Positions 18,779 to 29,167 are shown, counted from the stretch's first letter. The stretch: 64,000 nt of DNA from Bacillus siamensis KCTC 13613 (GCF_000262045.1 NZ_AJVF01000015.1:62001-126000), one strand, 5' to 3'. Made by a program: numbers and translations. Notes: a model not told the origin generated them from the letters alone.

Positions 18779-19387
18779 ATGACATCCGTATTAGACGTTT
18801 TGAAAGAACGCGCATCCGTTAAAGAATACGATAAAGATGCGGTGATTACAAAAGAGGAATTAACAGAACTTCTGGACATTACAACGCAAGCCCCTTCCGC
18901 CTGGAATCTTCAGCATTGGCATTTCCAAGTATTCCACAGTGATGAGGCAAAAGCTGCCCTGCTTCCGGTTGCCTTTAATCAAAAACAGATTATTGACTCT
19001 TCAGCTGTCATTGCCGTATTAGGCGACTTAAAAGCAAACGAAAATGGTGAAGACGTTTATGCTGAACTGGCTGAGCAAGGCAATATTACAGAAGAAATCA
19101 AACAGACGCTGTTAAGCCAGATTAACGGTGCATACCAAAATGAACAGTTTGCCCGTGATTCAGCATTTTTAAACGCTTCTTTAGCGGCGATGCAGCTGAT
19201 GATTGCTGCTAAAGCTAAAGGCTATGACACTTGCGCGATCGGCGGATTCAATAAAGAGCAATTCGTGAAGGAATTCGACGTGAGCGAACGTTTCGTTCCC
19301 GTCATGCTGATTTCAATCGGTAAAGCCGTTAAGCCTGCGCACAAAAGCAACCGGATCCCTGTATCACAAGTGTCAACTTGGCTGTAA
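18779..19387 (+). CDS. yodC: Nitroreductase YodC (quinone/nitro reductase)
   Basis: 202-aa FMN-dependent nitroreductase-family protein: RASVKEYD near the start, TQAPSAWNLQHWHF near residues 38-51, and AKGYDTCAIGGF near 145. In B. subtilis it belongs to the YodB regulon and is thought to reduce quinones and nitro compounds by two electrons. ATG at 18779 with CGAAGGAGG upstream. Ends at a bidirectional terminator shared with mhqD. Confidence 0.93.
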   Translation: MTSVLDVLKERASVKEYDKDAVITKEELTELLDITTQAPSAWNLQHWHFQVFHSDEAKAALLPVAFNQKQIIDSSAVIAVLGDLKANENGEDVYAELAEQGNITEEIKQTLLSQINGAYQNEQFARDSAFLNASLAAMQLMIAAKAKGYDTCAIGGFNKEQFVKEFDVSERFVPVMLISIGKAVKPAHKSNRIPVSQVSTWL

Positions 19388-19388
19388 G

Positions 19389-19432
19389 ATGAAAAAAACC
19401 CTTAGTCCGCATAAACGGACTAAGGGTTTTTT
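19389..19432. terminator. Bidirectional terminator yodC / mhqD
   Basis: AAACCCTTAGTCCG / CGGACTAAGGGTTT with A and T runs; strong perfect stem. Confidence 0.85.
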
Positions 19433-20033
19433 ATAGGAATCGCTCACTGTACCAGGTTCGTGCCTGCTCGGCTTCCTGCTGTGTGAGCTGATGGCCGCCC
19501 TCCTGCCAAACAAGAGAAACGGATGCACCAGCAGCAGTCAGATATTGATAAAGCTCCTCCGATTCTTCTTTTGTACAAAGCGGATCCCGCTTCCCTGCAC
19601 CGATAAAAACAGGCAGCCCTGCCATATCAGGGAGCTTCACTCCGCGAATCGGCACCATCGGATGATGAAGAACCGCCCCTTTCAGTACATCTTTATAATG
19701 AAACAAAAGACTTGCCGCAATGTTGGCGCCGTTTGAATAGCCGGCAGCAATCACGTTTTCTCTGCTGAATCCGTACATTTGCGCCGCTTCATCAATAAAA
19801 TTCTTTAATTCTTCCGTGCGTTCAATTAAATCTTTTTCGTCAAATACGCCTTCTTTCAGCCGCTTAAAAAAACGGGGCATGCCGTTTTCAAGCACCGATC
19901 CTCTGACGCCGAGCAAGCTTGCTTTCGGATCTATAAAACGTCCGAGCGACAGAAGATCGTGTTCATTTCCCCCCGTTCCGTGCAAAAGCAGCAGAACATT
20001 TTCTGACGTTCCCTGTTCAAATACATGTTTCAT
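19431..20033 (-). CDS. mhqD: MhqD, alpha/beta hydrolase of the hydroquinone response
   Basis: 200-aa phospholipase/carboxylesterase-like alpha/beta hydrolase. The oxyanion region is LLLHGTGGNEHDLL, the nucleophile Ser is in AAGYSNGANIA, an acid residue is in GKRDPLC, and the catalytic His is in EGGHQLT. In B. subtilis mhqD (yodD) is induced by methylhydroquinone through loss of MhqR repression. Three ATG codons in a row (20033-20039) follow AAAGGAGA; any could be used. It overlaps the end of mhqE. Confidence 0.92.
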   Translation of the reverse strand: MKHVFEQGTSENVLLLLHGTGGNEHDLLSLGRFIDPKASLLGVRGSVLENGMPRFFKRLKEGVFDEKDLIERTEELKNFIDEAAQMYGFSRENVIAAGYSNGANIAASLLFHYKDVLKGAVLHHPMVPIRGVKLPDMAGLPVFIGAGKRDPLCTKEESEELYQYLTAAGASVSLVWQEGGHQLTQQEAEQARTWYSERFL

Positions 20034-20035
20034 CA

Positions 20036-20959
20036 TCATTCTCCTTTCTCCATTTTGGGAAGAATAGCGGTAATTTGACCGCGGTGCTCTTCCAGCCATT
20101 CCGGAAGTTTCAGCTCTGTACCGAGATTTTCAAAGGATTCATCCGTCATAAATCCCGGTTCGTCGGTTGCCATTTCAAATAAAATGCCGCCGCTTTCTCT
20201 GAAATAGATTGATGTAAAGTAAGATCTGTCAAGAATGTCAGATGAAGCAAGATGAGAATCAGCAAGAATATTCTTCCATTCCGCCTGCTCTTTTTTAGTG
20301 GTGCGGAAAGCGACATGATGAACTGTCCCGTAACCGCCGACACCTGCTTCTTTCGGTGCAAGGTCAACATCAATGATATGTCCGATCCGTGCCTCCGATT
20401 GCAGTCTGACAATCTGATTTTCTTCCCCTGTCTTTGAATAGCCGAAGCGTTCCATTAGAAATTGAATGGTCGCTTCAGGACGGTACGAGTACAGAAGAAC
20501 ACCCCTCATGCCTGTAATCGCTTCTTTTTCAGTAATGCCCGAAGCAGCCCATTCACTCTGTCCGCTTCTTTCATCTTCCATTATGGCAAGCGGCAGGTCT
20601 TCTGTATCATCAAAGAGAAGCACTTGTTCAGAAAGCATAGTCTGCTCTTTTACAGGTATGCCGTTTTCTTCAAGCCGGCGCTGCCAAAACGCGAGTGCTC
20701 CTTTCGGCACAGAGAAATAAATTCTTCCGGCCTGCCCTTTTCCCACGGTGCCCGGGCGGCTGCCCTGGAAAGGGAAAAATGTAATAATCGTGCCGGGTTC
20801 TCCATTTTGGTTGCCGAAATAAAAATGATATGTGGCCGGGTCATCAAAATTAACGGTTTTTTTAACGAGCCGCAAGCCCAATATTTCAGTATAAAACCGC
20901 AGATTTTCAGCAGGATCTTTCGCAAATGCGGTAACATGGTGCAATCCTTGAGTATTCAT
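20036..20959 (-). CDS. mhqE: MhqE, glyoxalase-fold ring-cleaving dioxygenase
   Basis: 307-aa protein with two glyoxalase/extradiol dioxygenase (VOC) modules; metal ligands are expected from QGLHHVTAF, GTVHHVAFR, and the late Glu in GGILFEMATDEPG. It probably opens thiol-reactive (hydro)quinone rings. ATG at 20959 has TTAGGAG about 8 nt upstream, better than the GTG at 20968. First gene of the mhqED pair, behind a clear MhqR-like operator. Confidence 0.93.
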   Translation of the reverse strand: MNTQGLHHVTAFAKDPAENLRFYTEILGLRLVKKTVNFDDPATYHFYFGNQNGEPGTIITFFPFQGSRPGTVGKGQAGRIYFSVPKGALAFWQRRLEENGIPVKEQTMLSEQVLLFDDTEDLPLAIMEDERSGQSEWAASGITEKEAITGMRGVLLYSYRPEATIQFLMERFGYSKTGEENQIVRLQSEARIGHIIDVDLAPKEAGVGGYGTVHHVAFRTTKKEQAEWKNILADSHLASSDILDRSYFTSIYFRESGGILFEMATDEPGFMTDESFENLGTELKLPEWLEEHRGQITAILPKMEKGE

Positions 20960-20974
20960 TGTATTCACTCCTAA

Positions 20975-20994
20975 ATATCTTGACTTCGAGATAT
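20975..20994 (-). promoter_or_regulatory. MhqR-type operator in front of mhqED
   Basis: ATATCTTGACTTCGAGATAT is an imperfect inverted repeat (ATATCT-N8-AGATAT with inner symmetry). It matches the TATCTCGAA-type MhqR box remembered from B. subtilis, and sits 16 bp upstream of the mhqE start, at the place of a repressor site. Confidence 0.65.
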
Positions 20995-21083
20995 TAATTA
21001 TTCTAATTTACTATGAATGAAGTTGCAACTAAAGTGTTTCGGTTAAAAAAGTAATAGAATTCTTTTTTTTCTGAAAAATATCT

Positions 21084-21100
21084 TGTGATCTTATCTGACA
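21084..21100 (+). promoter_or_regulatory. TnrA-like box upstream of yodF operon
   Basis: TGTGATCTTATCTGACA fits the TnrA/GlnR consensus TGTNANAWWWTMTNACA with one mismatch. A -10-like TATGAT lies at 21106-21111. The box covers the expected -35 position rather than the usual activator spacing, so whether it activates or represses is open. yodF belongs to the TnrA regulon in 168 as I recall. Confidence 0.6.
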
Positions 21101-21144
21101 ACTGCTATGATAAGGAGCATTATCAGGTTTCAGGAGGAAAGTAA

Positions 21145-21345
21145 ATGGTCAGAAAAGCACTAATTTTCATTCTTATTTTAATCCCTTTCAGCCAGCTGGC
21201 TCTTTTGTCAGTCGCTAATCGGGTTCATCCGATCATCATCGGGCTGCCGTTTTTTCATTTCTGGCTGCTTTTATGGATCGCAGTCACTCCATTATGTTCG
21301 TTTCTTATTTATAGACTGCAGAAGAAACAAGGAGGACTGGACTGA
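21145..21345 (+). CDS. DUF3311-type two-helix membrane protein
   Basis: 66 aa with two hydrophobic helices and a basic tail (YRLQKKQGG). Such small proteins are encoded directly before solute:sodium symporters and probably form a subunit or assembly factor. The stop overlaps the yodF start, so translation is coupled. ATG at 21145 with CAGGAGGAAAG upstream. Confidence 0.8.
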   Translation: MVRKALIFILILIPFSQLALLSVANRVHPIIIGLPFFHFWLLLWIAVTPLCSFLIYRLQKKQGGLD

Positions 21346-22835
21346 TGCCCGCAAATATAACAGCATTGATCATTACAGCCGTCATCGTTTTAACCGTTGT
21401 CTGCATCGGCTTTATAGCCGGGAGAGACAAATCATCACGCACTTCTGTTGAAGAATGGTCTGTCGGGGGCAGACGGTTCGGCGGGCTGCTCGTCTGGTTT
21501 TTAGTCGGCGCGGACCTCTATACGGCTTATACGTTTTTAGGCTTGACAAGCACCGCCTACACAGGGGGAAGCGTAGCTTTTTTTGCAATTCCGTATTCTG
21601 TTTTGGCGTATTTTATTGCTTATTTCTTTCTGCCGAAGCTGTGGAAAGTGGCAAAAATCCATAAATTAACGACGCTTGCCGATTACGCCCGTGAGCGCTT
21701 TGACAGTAAGCTTTTGGCCAGTCTTGTCGCCATTGTCGGCGTTCTTATGCTCATTCCTTATATCTGTCTCCAGCTGAGCGGCATTCAGGATACGCTTCAA
21801 GTGGCCGGAACAGGTGTCATTAATGTTAATATGGTCGTTATCATCTCCTTTATTCTTGTAGCGCTGTATACCTTTTTCAGCGGAATTAAAGGACCGACGT
21901 TTACGGCAATTATTAAAGACATTCTGGTATGGGTGATTATGCTGTTTATGGTCGTGTCGCTCCCGCTGATCCATTTTCACGGGTGGACACCGATGATTCA
22001 CACCTTGGCGGAAAAAGCGCCGCAAATGCTGACGATCCCAGACTCGGGGCCGAAAGGAATTCCTTGGTTTATCACCGCTTCCATCGTATCTGCCTTGGCG
22101 CTCTTTATGTGGGCGCATGCGGCAACTGGTGTATTCACGGCAAAAAGCGCGGATGCCGTCCGCAAAAACAGCATGTTTCTTCCGCTTTATAATATTGTTT
22201 TAATTCTTGTTATTTTTCTCGGCTTTATCGCATTTCTTGTCCTGCCGGAAGATACTAATCCGCGGCTCGCTTTATTGAAGCTGATTCAAACGTCATACGG
22301 CGGGGTCGCCCAAGGCTTTGCTTATTCCACGATCGCTCTTGCGTCTTTGATTCCCTGCTCTATTATGGCGATCGGAGCATCAAACTTATTTGCGAATAAC
22401 TTATATCGGGATTTGATTCACCCGAATGTGTCACCAAACAAGCTGACGATGATCACCCGTTCAATGGTATTTGTCGTCATCGGGCTCGCGCTTTTATTCG
22501 GCATGCTGTTCCCGACTGCGCTCGTTACGCTTCAGCTTCTCGGCGTTTCCGGCATGGTGCAGATCTTTCCGGCGATCGCCGTCAGTCTGTTTTGGAAGAA
22601 TCAAACGAAAGAAGCGACAATTATCGGCCTTCTCGTCGGTCTTATCGTGACATTCACGGTAAATATTACCCAATCCGCCCACGGTATATATGAAGGCTTT
22701 TGGGGTTTGACCGCTAACATGGCAGCCGTTATTATCCTTAACCCGTTTTTTGTAAAAAAAGCGGCTTTAAACGCCGTCAAAGACGGCTTATTCAAAAAAG
22801 CGCCCTCTGATAAACTGAATCAAAAAGGCGCTTAA
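21345..22835 (+). CDS. yodF: Sodium:solute symporter YodF (SSS family)
   Basis: 496 aa with about 13 membrane segments. Family signs are EEWSVGGRRFGG near residue 36 and GADLYTAYTFLG near 55, with the conserved region AIGASNLFANNLYRDL near 345. It imports an unidentified substrate with Na+. The TnrA-like box upstream suggests a nitrogen source. Start ATG overlaps the stop of the small membrane protein. Ends at a strong bidirectional terminator shared with the GH30 gene. Confidence 0.92.
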   Translation: MPANITALIITAVIVLTVVCIGFIAGRDKSSRTSVEEWSVGGRRFGGLLVWFLVGADLYTAYTFLGLTSTAYTGGSVAFFAIPYSVLAYFIAYFFLPKLWKVAKIHKLTTLADYARERFDSKLLASLVAIVGVLMLIPYICLQLSGIQDTLQVAGTGVINVNMVVIISFILVALYTFFSGIKGPTFTAIIKDILVWVIMLFMVVSLPLIHFHGWTPMIHTLAEKAPQMLTIPDSGPKGIPWFITASIVSALALFMWAHAATGVFTAKSADAVRKNSMFLPLYNIVLILVIFLGFIAFLVLPEDTNPRLALLKLIQTSYGGVAQGFAYSTIALASLIPCSIMAIGASNLFANNLYRDLIHPNVSPNKLTMITRSMVFVVIGLALLFGMLFPTALVTLQLLGVSGMVQIFPAIAVSLFWKNQTKEATIIGLLVGLIVTFTVNITQSAHGIYEGFWGLTANMAAVIILNPFFVKKAALNAVKDGLFKKAPSDKLNQKGA

Positions 22836-22872
22836 CAAAAAAAGCCGGCACATCAATGTGCCGGCTTTTTTA
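22836..22872. terminator. Bidirectional terminator yodF / GH30 gene
   Basis: AAAAAGCCGGCACATcaATGTGCCGGCTTTTTT: near-perfect long stem between convergent genes. Confidence 0.9.
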
Positions 22873-24357
22873 CTTTTTGTGCTGCCATTTGTAGGTGGCG
22901 ACGGTTTTTGCCGGGATGACGGCTTCAAACTGCCGATTCCCTGAAACAACGTGGAATTTTTGGTCGGCGGATGTCTGGTTGATTACGACTGTTACAATAG
23001 ATTGATCAGGATTAAGGAACGAGACATTCGTGACGCTATTTTTGGAGCCGTAATTACTTTCTATCCGTTTGGCTCCGCGCTCGACAAATTTTGAAAAATT
23101 GCCTGTCATATGATAGATCGGGATATTCCAATAGCGGTCAGGGTTTTTAGCATCCTGAATAAACAGCGTCGGGTCCGGGGTGCCTATCCAATGGTGCGTC
23201 TTGATTTGACTGTCGAGCATCGTCACCCACGCATTGTAGCTGGACGCGCCATTGCGGAAATACTGCGCGATCCGGTCCGCCCCTGCCGTCCCCCAGACGG
23301 ACCGCTCCGTTAAGTGAATGGATTTATCGGGGTACCTTCTTCCGATTTCCGACATAACGGAAAGGTCTCCGTCATAATCATGGAAAGCAATGCCGTCTGC
23401 CGCCTGATTTCCTTTTTTATCATCTAAAATCGGCGGAATATAGTTCCACGCCCCGCTTGCATTGTGATCATAAATCCAAATTTTCGTGTCAATTACGTGT
23501 TTTTTCAATTCTTTTTTCACGGCTATCGCCAGTTTTCGCTGCTGAGACGGCGGCATGTACATGCTCGGATAGTCGATTTCCAGCAAAGGTTCATTTTGAA
23601 GGGTCATCGCATAAATCGGGATTCCCTGCTTTTCGTATGCTTCAATAAATTTGCGGAAATAAACGGCCAGCTCACCGATATATTGATTTTTCAGCTTTCC
23701 CCTTTTGAGGTTTTCATTCGTTTTCATCCATGCCGGCGGGCTCCACGGTGAGGCAATGATTTTCAGCTTCGGATTGATCGCCAGCGCTTCTTTGATTGTT
23801 GATGTAATGTGTAAATCAATATCCTTTTGAATCGAGAAATTTTTGAGTTGTGGATCTTTTTGGCCCTCAGGCATATCGTCATATGTGTAAAATTCCTGTG
23901 CCGTAAAATCTGATGTCCCTATCGTTATGCGCATGACGTCCATGCCGATGCCTTCATTGGGATCAACCAGTTTTTTTAACACTTCTTTTCTTTTTCCGGG
24001 AGACATTTTCGATAAATTATGGATGGTCGATTCTTCCAAAGATGATCCTATGCCTAACACACTTTGATAACGGTGCGATGGATCAATATACACGGCAGCG
24101 GAGTCAGAAGGCTTCTTTTTTGTCAATGTCAGGGGTGTTTGTTCGTCTAAGGCATAATTCACTTCTAGCGGCCCGTCATACCACGTACGGGAAGCCGGAT
24201 CTTTTTCCGAGCTGTACCACACCCTGACTTTATTTTTGTCCGGAGCATTCCGATCAGCCGCATGTGCTTCGGTTTCCAAGCTGCTTGAAAATAGAAAGGA
24301 AAGCAAAAGAAAAGCAACCGTAATGGACAGACTTTTTTTAAGAAACATTATCATCAT
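22870..24357 (-). CDS. Secreted GH30 glycoside hydrolase (beta-1,6-glucanase / glucosylceramidase type)
   Basis: About 490 aa with a clear signal peptide (SLETEAHAADR, cleavage near residue 33), so it is exported. The (beta/alpha)8 GH30 domain shows the entry motif GIGSSLEES, IIASPWSPPAWMK, the acid/base Glu in TLQNEP, and the nucleophile Glu in IHLTERSVWG. A C-terminal beta domain follows (GSKNSVTNVSFLN...). It resembles GH30 subfamily 3-like beta-1,6-glucanases or glucosylceramidases more than glucuronoxylanase XynC; the true substrate needs assay. Start among ATG 24357, 24354 and 24348 is uncertain. A cre-like site lies 16 bp upstream. Confidence 0.85.
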   Translation of the reverse strand: MMIMFLKKSLSITVAFLLLSFLFSSSLETEAHAADRNAPDKNKVRVWYSSEKDPASRTWYDGPLEVNYALDEQTPLTLTKKKPSDSAAVYIDPSHRYQSVLGIGSSLEESTIHNLSKMSPGKRKEVLKKLVDPNEGIGMDVMRITIGTSDFTAQEFYTYDDMPEGQKDPQLKNFSIQKDIDLHITSTIKEALAINPKLKIIASPWSPPAWMKTNENLKRGKLKNQYIGELAVYFRKFIEAYEKQGIPIYAMTLQNEPLLEIDYPSMYMPPSQQRKLAIAVKKELKKHVIDTKIWIYDHNASGAWNYIPPILDDKKGNQAADGIAFHDYDGDLSVMSEIGRRYPDKSIHLTERSVWGTAGADRIAQYFRNGASSYNAWVTMLDSQIKTHHWIGTPDPTLFIQDAKNPDRYWNIPIYHMTGNFSKFVERGAKRIESNYGSKNSVTNVSFLNPDQSIVTVVINQTSADQKFHVVSGNRQFEAVIPAKTVATYKWQHKK

Positions 24358-24372
24358 TCCCTTCCTGGTTTA

Positions 24373-24386
24373 TGAATGCGCTTTCA
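24373..24386 (-). promoter_or_regulatory. cre-like site (CcpA) before the GH30 gene
   Basis: TGAATGCGCTTTCA matches the cre consensus TGWAANCGNTNWCA except at one position. It stands 16-29 bp upstream of the GH30 start, suited to catabolite repression by CcpA-HPr(Ser-P). Confidence 0.55.
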
Positions 24387-24403
24387 AATATACTGATAAA
24401 CAG

Positions 24404-24440
24404 AAGGCTTCACACAGTTTGTAAAGCCTTCTCTTTTAAC
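24404..24440 (-). terminator. Hairpin after the GH1 gene
   Basis: AGAAGGCTT / AAGCCTTCT stem with a 13-nt loop; the T run is better on the plus strand (CTTTT), so termination of the GH1 transcript here is likely but imperfect. Confidence 0.45.
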
Positions 24441-24448
24441 ATACACCT

Positions 24449-25894
<1,446 letters not shown>

Positions 25895-26011
25895 TCATGT
25901 CCTCCTTTTTTGACCGCCGCTTGTTACGCCGAATAGATCCGCTTTGCAAGATTGGAAGAATGCTTTGCATTTACATGAAAAGTCAGTTTTCTCATTATAC
26001 ATTAACATTAT

Positions 26012-26029
26012 AATTGTACCGGTACAATT
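26012..26029. promoter_or_regulatory. Perfect 18-bp palindromic operator between GH1 and gntR-type gene
   Basis: AATTGTACCGGTACAATT is a perfect palindrome in the 235-bp divergent region. TATAAT-like sequences overlap it or lie beside it (26009-26014 on plus; 25993-25998 on minus). This is the style of operator bound by HutC/YvoA-type GntR dimers, and probably belongs to the adjacent regulator. Confidence 0.65.
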
Positions 26030-26132
26030 TATCAATGCATAAACAATCATATTTATTTCACAAAATGGCTTTTCAAAACGATTATGCTATAATTCTGAAA
26101 GAAGCGGGACAATAAATGAATGAGGAATGTAT

Positions 26133-26858
26133 ATGTTAAAATACCAGCAAATCGCGATGGATATTGAAAAATACATAGAAGAGCATCAGCTTCAGCAAGG
26201 GGATAAACTTCCTGTGCTGCAAACCTTAATGACCCAGTTTAACGTGAGCAAAAGCACGATCACAAAGTCCTTGGATCTATTAGAAAAAAAGGGAATTGTG
26301 TTTCAAGTCAGAGGAAGCGGCATTTTTGTCAGGCGGAATAAAAGAAAAGGGTATATCAGCCTGCTTTCTAATCAGGGATTTAAAGAATCGCTTGAAGATT
26401 TTAATGTCACCTCCAAATTATTGGCGCTGGAAGTGAGAAAGCCCACACCTGAGGCTGCGCAAAATCTGAATATGCCGTCTGACGGCGAGGTGTATTATGT
26501 CAAACGTATCCGGTATATTGACGGGAAGACATTATGTATCGAGGAGTCATTTTATAACAAATCGATTATTCCGTATTTGAATAAAGAGATCGTATCAGAA
26601 TCAATATTTGATTATATTAGGGAAGGTCTCGGATTGAAGCGCGGTTTTTCGGATCTATATTTGTATGCGGGGATGTTAAATGAAGAAGAAGCGGAGTACT
26701 TAGGACTGTTTACAGGAGCGCCCAAGCTTTGCGTTGAAACGATTTTTCATTTAACCAACGGCCAGCCGTTCGACTTTTCAAAAGTCACCTATCACTATGA
26801 ACAATCGCAGTTTTTCATTCAGGCGAACAGCTACCTTTTTGAACAGGAAACGACGTAA
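26133..26858 (+). CDS. GntR/HutC-family regulator of the beta-glucoside genes
   Basis: 241 aa: N-terminal winged helix (about 1-70, KYQQIAMDIEKYIEEHQLQQGDKLPVLQTL, with VSKSTITKSLDLLEKKGIV as recognition region), then a UTRA ligand domain (about 80-241, KRIRYIDGKTLCIEESFY). UTRA domains bind sugar phosphates or similar effectors. I place the start at ATG 26133 with GAGGA 6 nt upstream; ATG 26127 is also in frame. Divergent to the GH1 gene, so a local repressor released by a phospho-beta-glucoside is the simplest reading. Confidence 0.85.
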   Translation: MLKYQQIAMDIEKYIEEHQLQQGDKLPVLQTLMTQFNVSKSTITKSLDLLEKKGIVFQVRGSGIFVRRNKRKGYISLLSNQGFKESLEDFNVTSKLLALEVRKPTPEAAQNLNMPSDGEVYYVKRIRYIDGKTLCIEESFYNKSIIPYLNKEIVSESIFDYIREGLGLKRGFSDLYLYAGMLNEEEAEYLGLFTGAPKLCVETIFHLTNGQPFDFSKVTYHYEQSQFFIQANSYLFEQETT

Positions 26859-26876
26859 GCAGGATTGCAAACAGAA

Positions 26877-26914
26877 AACACCCAATGCGTGACAGACGCA
26901 CTGGGTGTTTTTTT
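26877..26914. terminator. Terminator between gntR-type gene and ctpA
   Basis: AACACCCAATGCGT / ACGCACTGGGTGTT, followed by a T run on plus; convergent genes. Confidence 0.8.
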
Positions 26915-28319
26915 ACTTCTTCATGTTCTGATTTAATGTTTCAACGGCTTTTTTCATTTGTGTATCGTTGTCTGCAAGCTGTTTTTGCAGATCTGTCATC
27001 AATTTTGCCGTTGTGTCTCCTGTTAAAATGCCTGTTTCTTTCAGTTTCTCTTTTGCCTGAAATTGTTTGACGGCTTGTTCAAATGCTTTGTCATATGTGC
27101 CGTTTACATTCACGCTGTATCCCAGCGCTTTCAGCATTTTTTGCGCATTGGTGACGTCCGTTCCGGAATCCCCGTATTTGTACGTTTTTTTCGCATCTAA
27201 AAACGGCAGGTTCGCATAATCAGGCAGCTTAACCTGATATTGCGGTTTGATGCCTTTTTTATGAATCCACTCTCCGTCCGCTGTCAGCCATTTTGCGATT
27301 GTCAGTTTAACGGTTGAACCGTCGCTGTAATCTTTTGCCGTCTGAACGGTCCCTTTTCCGAACGTTTTCTCTCCGATCAGCGGAATCCCCGATGATTCAT
27401 GCAGCGCAGCTGACATGATTTCCGCGGCGCTCGCGGTGCCGTCATTGACGAGGACGACTGTCGGTTTTGTCACTTTGCGCTCTTTCGTTGCTTTCATGAC
27501 CTCTTTCGTGCCGTCTTTGTATTCGACCTGCATAATATTTTTCCCTTTATCGATAAACATGTTGCTCATTTTGATGGCTTCATCCATCAGGCCGCCCGGG
27601 TTGCCTCTTAAATCCAGAATGTATCCTTTCGCTCCTTGTTTTTCGAGTTTGTCAATGGCTGAATTCAGCTCTTTTGCCGTCGATTCGGAGAAAGATGTGA
27701 TTTGGATTTCGCCGATGTCTCCTTTTTTCATTTCAGAGTACACCGTTTCAACCGGAATGGTGTCACGTTTGATCGACAGGTTCAGATCGCCGACACCCGC
27801 TCTGTGCAGCACAAGCTTGACGCTTGTCCCTTTTTTTCCGCGGATTAACGCGACGGCTTCGTTTACATTCAGGCCTTTGACGCTTTTGCCGTCAACCTTC
27901 AAGATCTGATCATTCGGTTTAATCCCCGCTTTTTCCGCAGGAGATCCTTTGATCGGCGATACGATCAGAATGCTGCCGTCCTTTTCTTCCACTTGTGCGC
28001 CGATACCTTCAAACGAAGCGGAAATTGTTTCTTCAAACGACTTTCCTTCCTGAGGGTCCATATAAGAAGAATACGGATCATCCAGGGAACTGATCATGCC
28101 TTTTATCGCTCCGTCTACTAATTTGCTGTCATCTGTTTTTTGATAGTAATCACTTTTAATCTGCTCATAGGCTTTATTGAATTTCTCAAATTTGCTGTTC
28201 GTCAAAGCAGCCGAGCCTTGTCCGAAAATGGTCGTATTGCCCGTAATAAACAGCGTAAGCGCCGAGGCTGCGACCGCAGTGATCAATATGATAAAAAACA
28301 GTTTAAATTGCCGCTTCAA
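26913..28319 (-). CDS. ctpA: Carboxy-terminal processing protease CtpA (S41)
   Basis: 468 aa: N-terminal membrane anchor/signal (LFFIILITAVAASALTLFI), a PDZ domain (about 95-180, GIGAQVEEKDG), and an S41 protease domain with Ser in NDGTASAAEIMS and Lys in GEKTFGKGTVQ. A peptidoglycan-binding type 1 repeat lies at the C-terminus (LKALGYSVNVNGTYDKAFEQAVKQFQ). It acts outside the membrane on unknown protein tails. TTG at 28319 with AAGGTGGTG upstream; length agrees with the 168 protein. Confidence 0.93.
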   Translation of the reverse strand: MKRQFKLFFIILITAVAASALTLFITGNTTIFGQGSAALTNSKFEKFNKAYEQIKSDYYQKTDDSKLVDGAIKGMISSLDDPYSSYMDPQEGKSFEETISASFEGIGAQVEEKDGSILIVSPIKGSPAEKAGIKPNDQILKVDGKSVKGLNVNEAVALIRGKKGTSVKLVLHRAGVGDLNLSIKRDTIPVETVYSEMKKGDIGEIQITSFSESTAKELNSAIDKLEKQGAKGYILDLRGNPGGLMDEAIKMSNMFIDKGKNIMQVEYKDGTKEVMKATKERKVTKPTVVLVNDGTASAAEIMSAALHESSGIPLIGEKTFGKGTVQTAKDYSDGSTVKLTIAKWLTADGEWIHKKGIKPQYQVKLPDYANLPFLDAKKTYKYGDSGTDVTNAQKMLKALGYSVNVNGTYDKAFEQAVKQFQAKEKLKETGILTGDTTAKLMTDLQKQLADNDTQMKKAVETLNQNMKK

Positions 28320-28468
28320 GAAAACACCACCTTTTTATTCTTACATTATTATCATAGACGAACGCTCATTCGTCAACTTCAAACGTGAGGCGCCCTTCTT
28401 TCCCGTTTACCCAAACCTATGCTTTTCTCCCAACATATGCTGAGGAAGAAAGGAGGATTCGGACTTTG

Positions 28469-29167
28469 AGCAAATATTTAGAAATGCTGTCCTTATTCGG
28501 AGTCGGAGGGGCTCACCCCGGCGGACTCGCTTTTTCTAAAGCTGTTCTCGCAAAAGCGGCTCCTCCTCCTGGCGAGCCGATCCTTGACGCCGGCTGCGGA
28601 ACGGGACAGACGGCCGCTTATCTCAGCCACCTGCTGTATCCCGTCACCTGTGTTGATAAGGATCCCCTTATGCTTGAAAAGGCAGCAAAGCGATTTGCCG
28701 CTGAAGGCTTAACCATTCAAAGCTATTTGGCGGAGCTTGAGCGGCTTCCGTTTACTGAAAATCAGTTTTCTGCCGTTCTCTCTGAATCAGTTCTCACCTT
28801 TTCAAAGCTTGATTCATCGCTGTCTGAAATACTGCGGGTCCTTAAACCAGGGGGCATGCTGATCGGCATTGAGGCAGCTTTGAAAAAACCCCTGCCGGAA
28901 AACGCTGTCACGCAGTTAAAAGACTTCTACGGTTTTACCGTATTGCAGGATGAAGCGGCATGGAAGCAGATACTGCTTCAGCAAGGCTTTCAAAAAGCGG
29001 ATTTCATTCCCGCTTTCTATGAAAACAATGCGCAGGAACCGACTACAGAAATGGATTTATCGCCCGTTATCCAGCCGGTTCACTACGATACGCTGACGGC
29101 TCATTACGATCTTATGCAGAAGTACGGTGAATATATGGGACACTGCGCTTTTGTCGCTTACAAGTAA
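28469..29167 (+). CDS. yodH: SAM-dependent methyltransferase YodH
   Basis: 232-aa class I methyltransferase. SAM motif I is ILDAGCGTGQT and the later segments VTCVDKDPLM and LPFTENQFSAVLSESVLTF fit UbiE/MenG-type enzymes. I chose TTG 28469 since AAAGGAGG lies about 9 nt upstream; the open frame before it is not supported. Acceptor unknown. The last part of the gene is next to the yodI leader. Confidence 0.85.
   Translation, partial: SKYLEMLSLFGVGGAHPGGLAFSKAVLAKAAPPPGEPILDAGCGTGQTAAYLSHLLYPVTCVDKDPLMLEKAAKRFAAEGLTIQSYLAELERLPFTENQFSAVLSESVLTFSKLDSSLSEILRVLKPGGMLIGIEAALKKPLPENAVTQLKDFYGFTVLQDEAAWKQILLQQGFQKADFIPAFYENNAQEPTTEMDLSPVIQPVHYDTLTAHYDLMQKYGEYMGHCAFVAYK

Noticed and set aside
22870..24357. 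Glucuronoxylanase XynC
   Set aside because: Also GH30, but the GIGSSLEES and IIASPWSPPAWMK style and C-terminal domain look closer to glucosylceramidase/beta-1,6-glucanase subfamilies; left unnamed.
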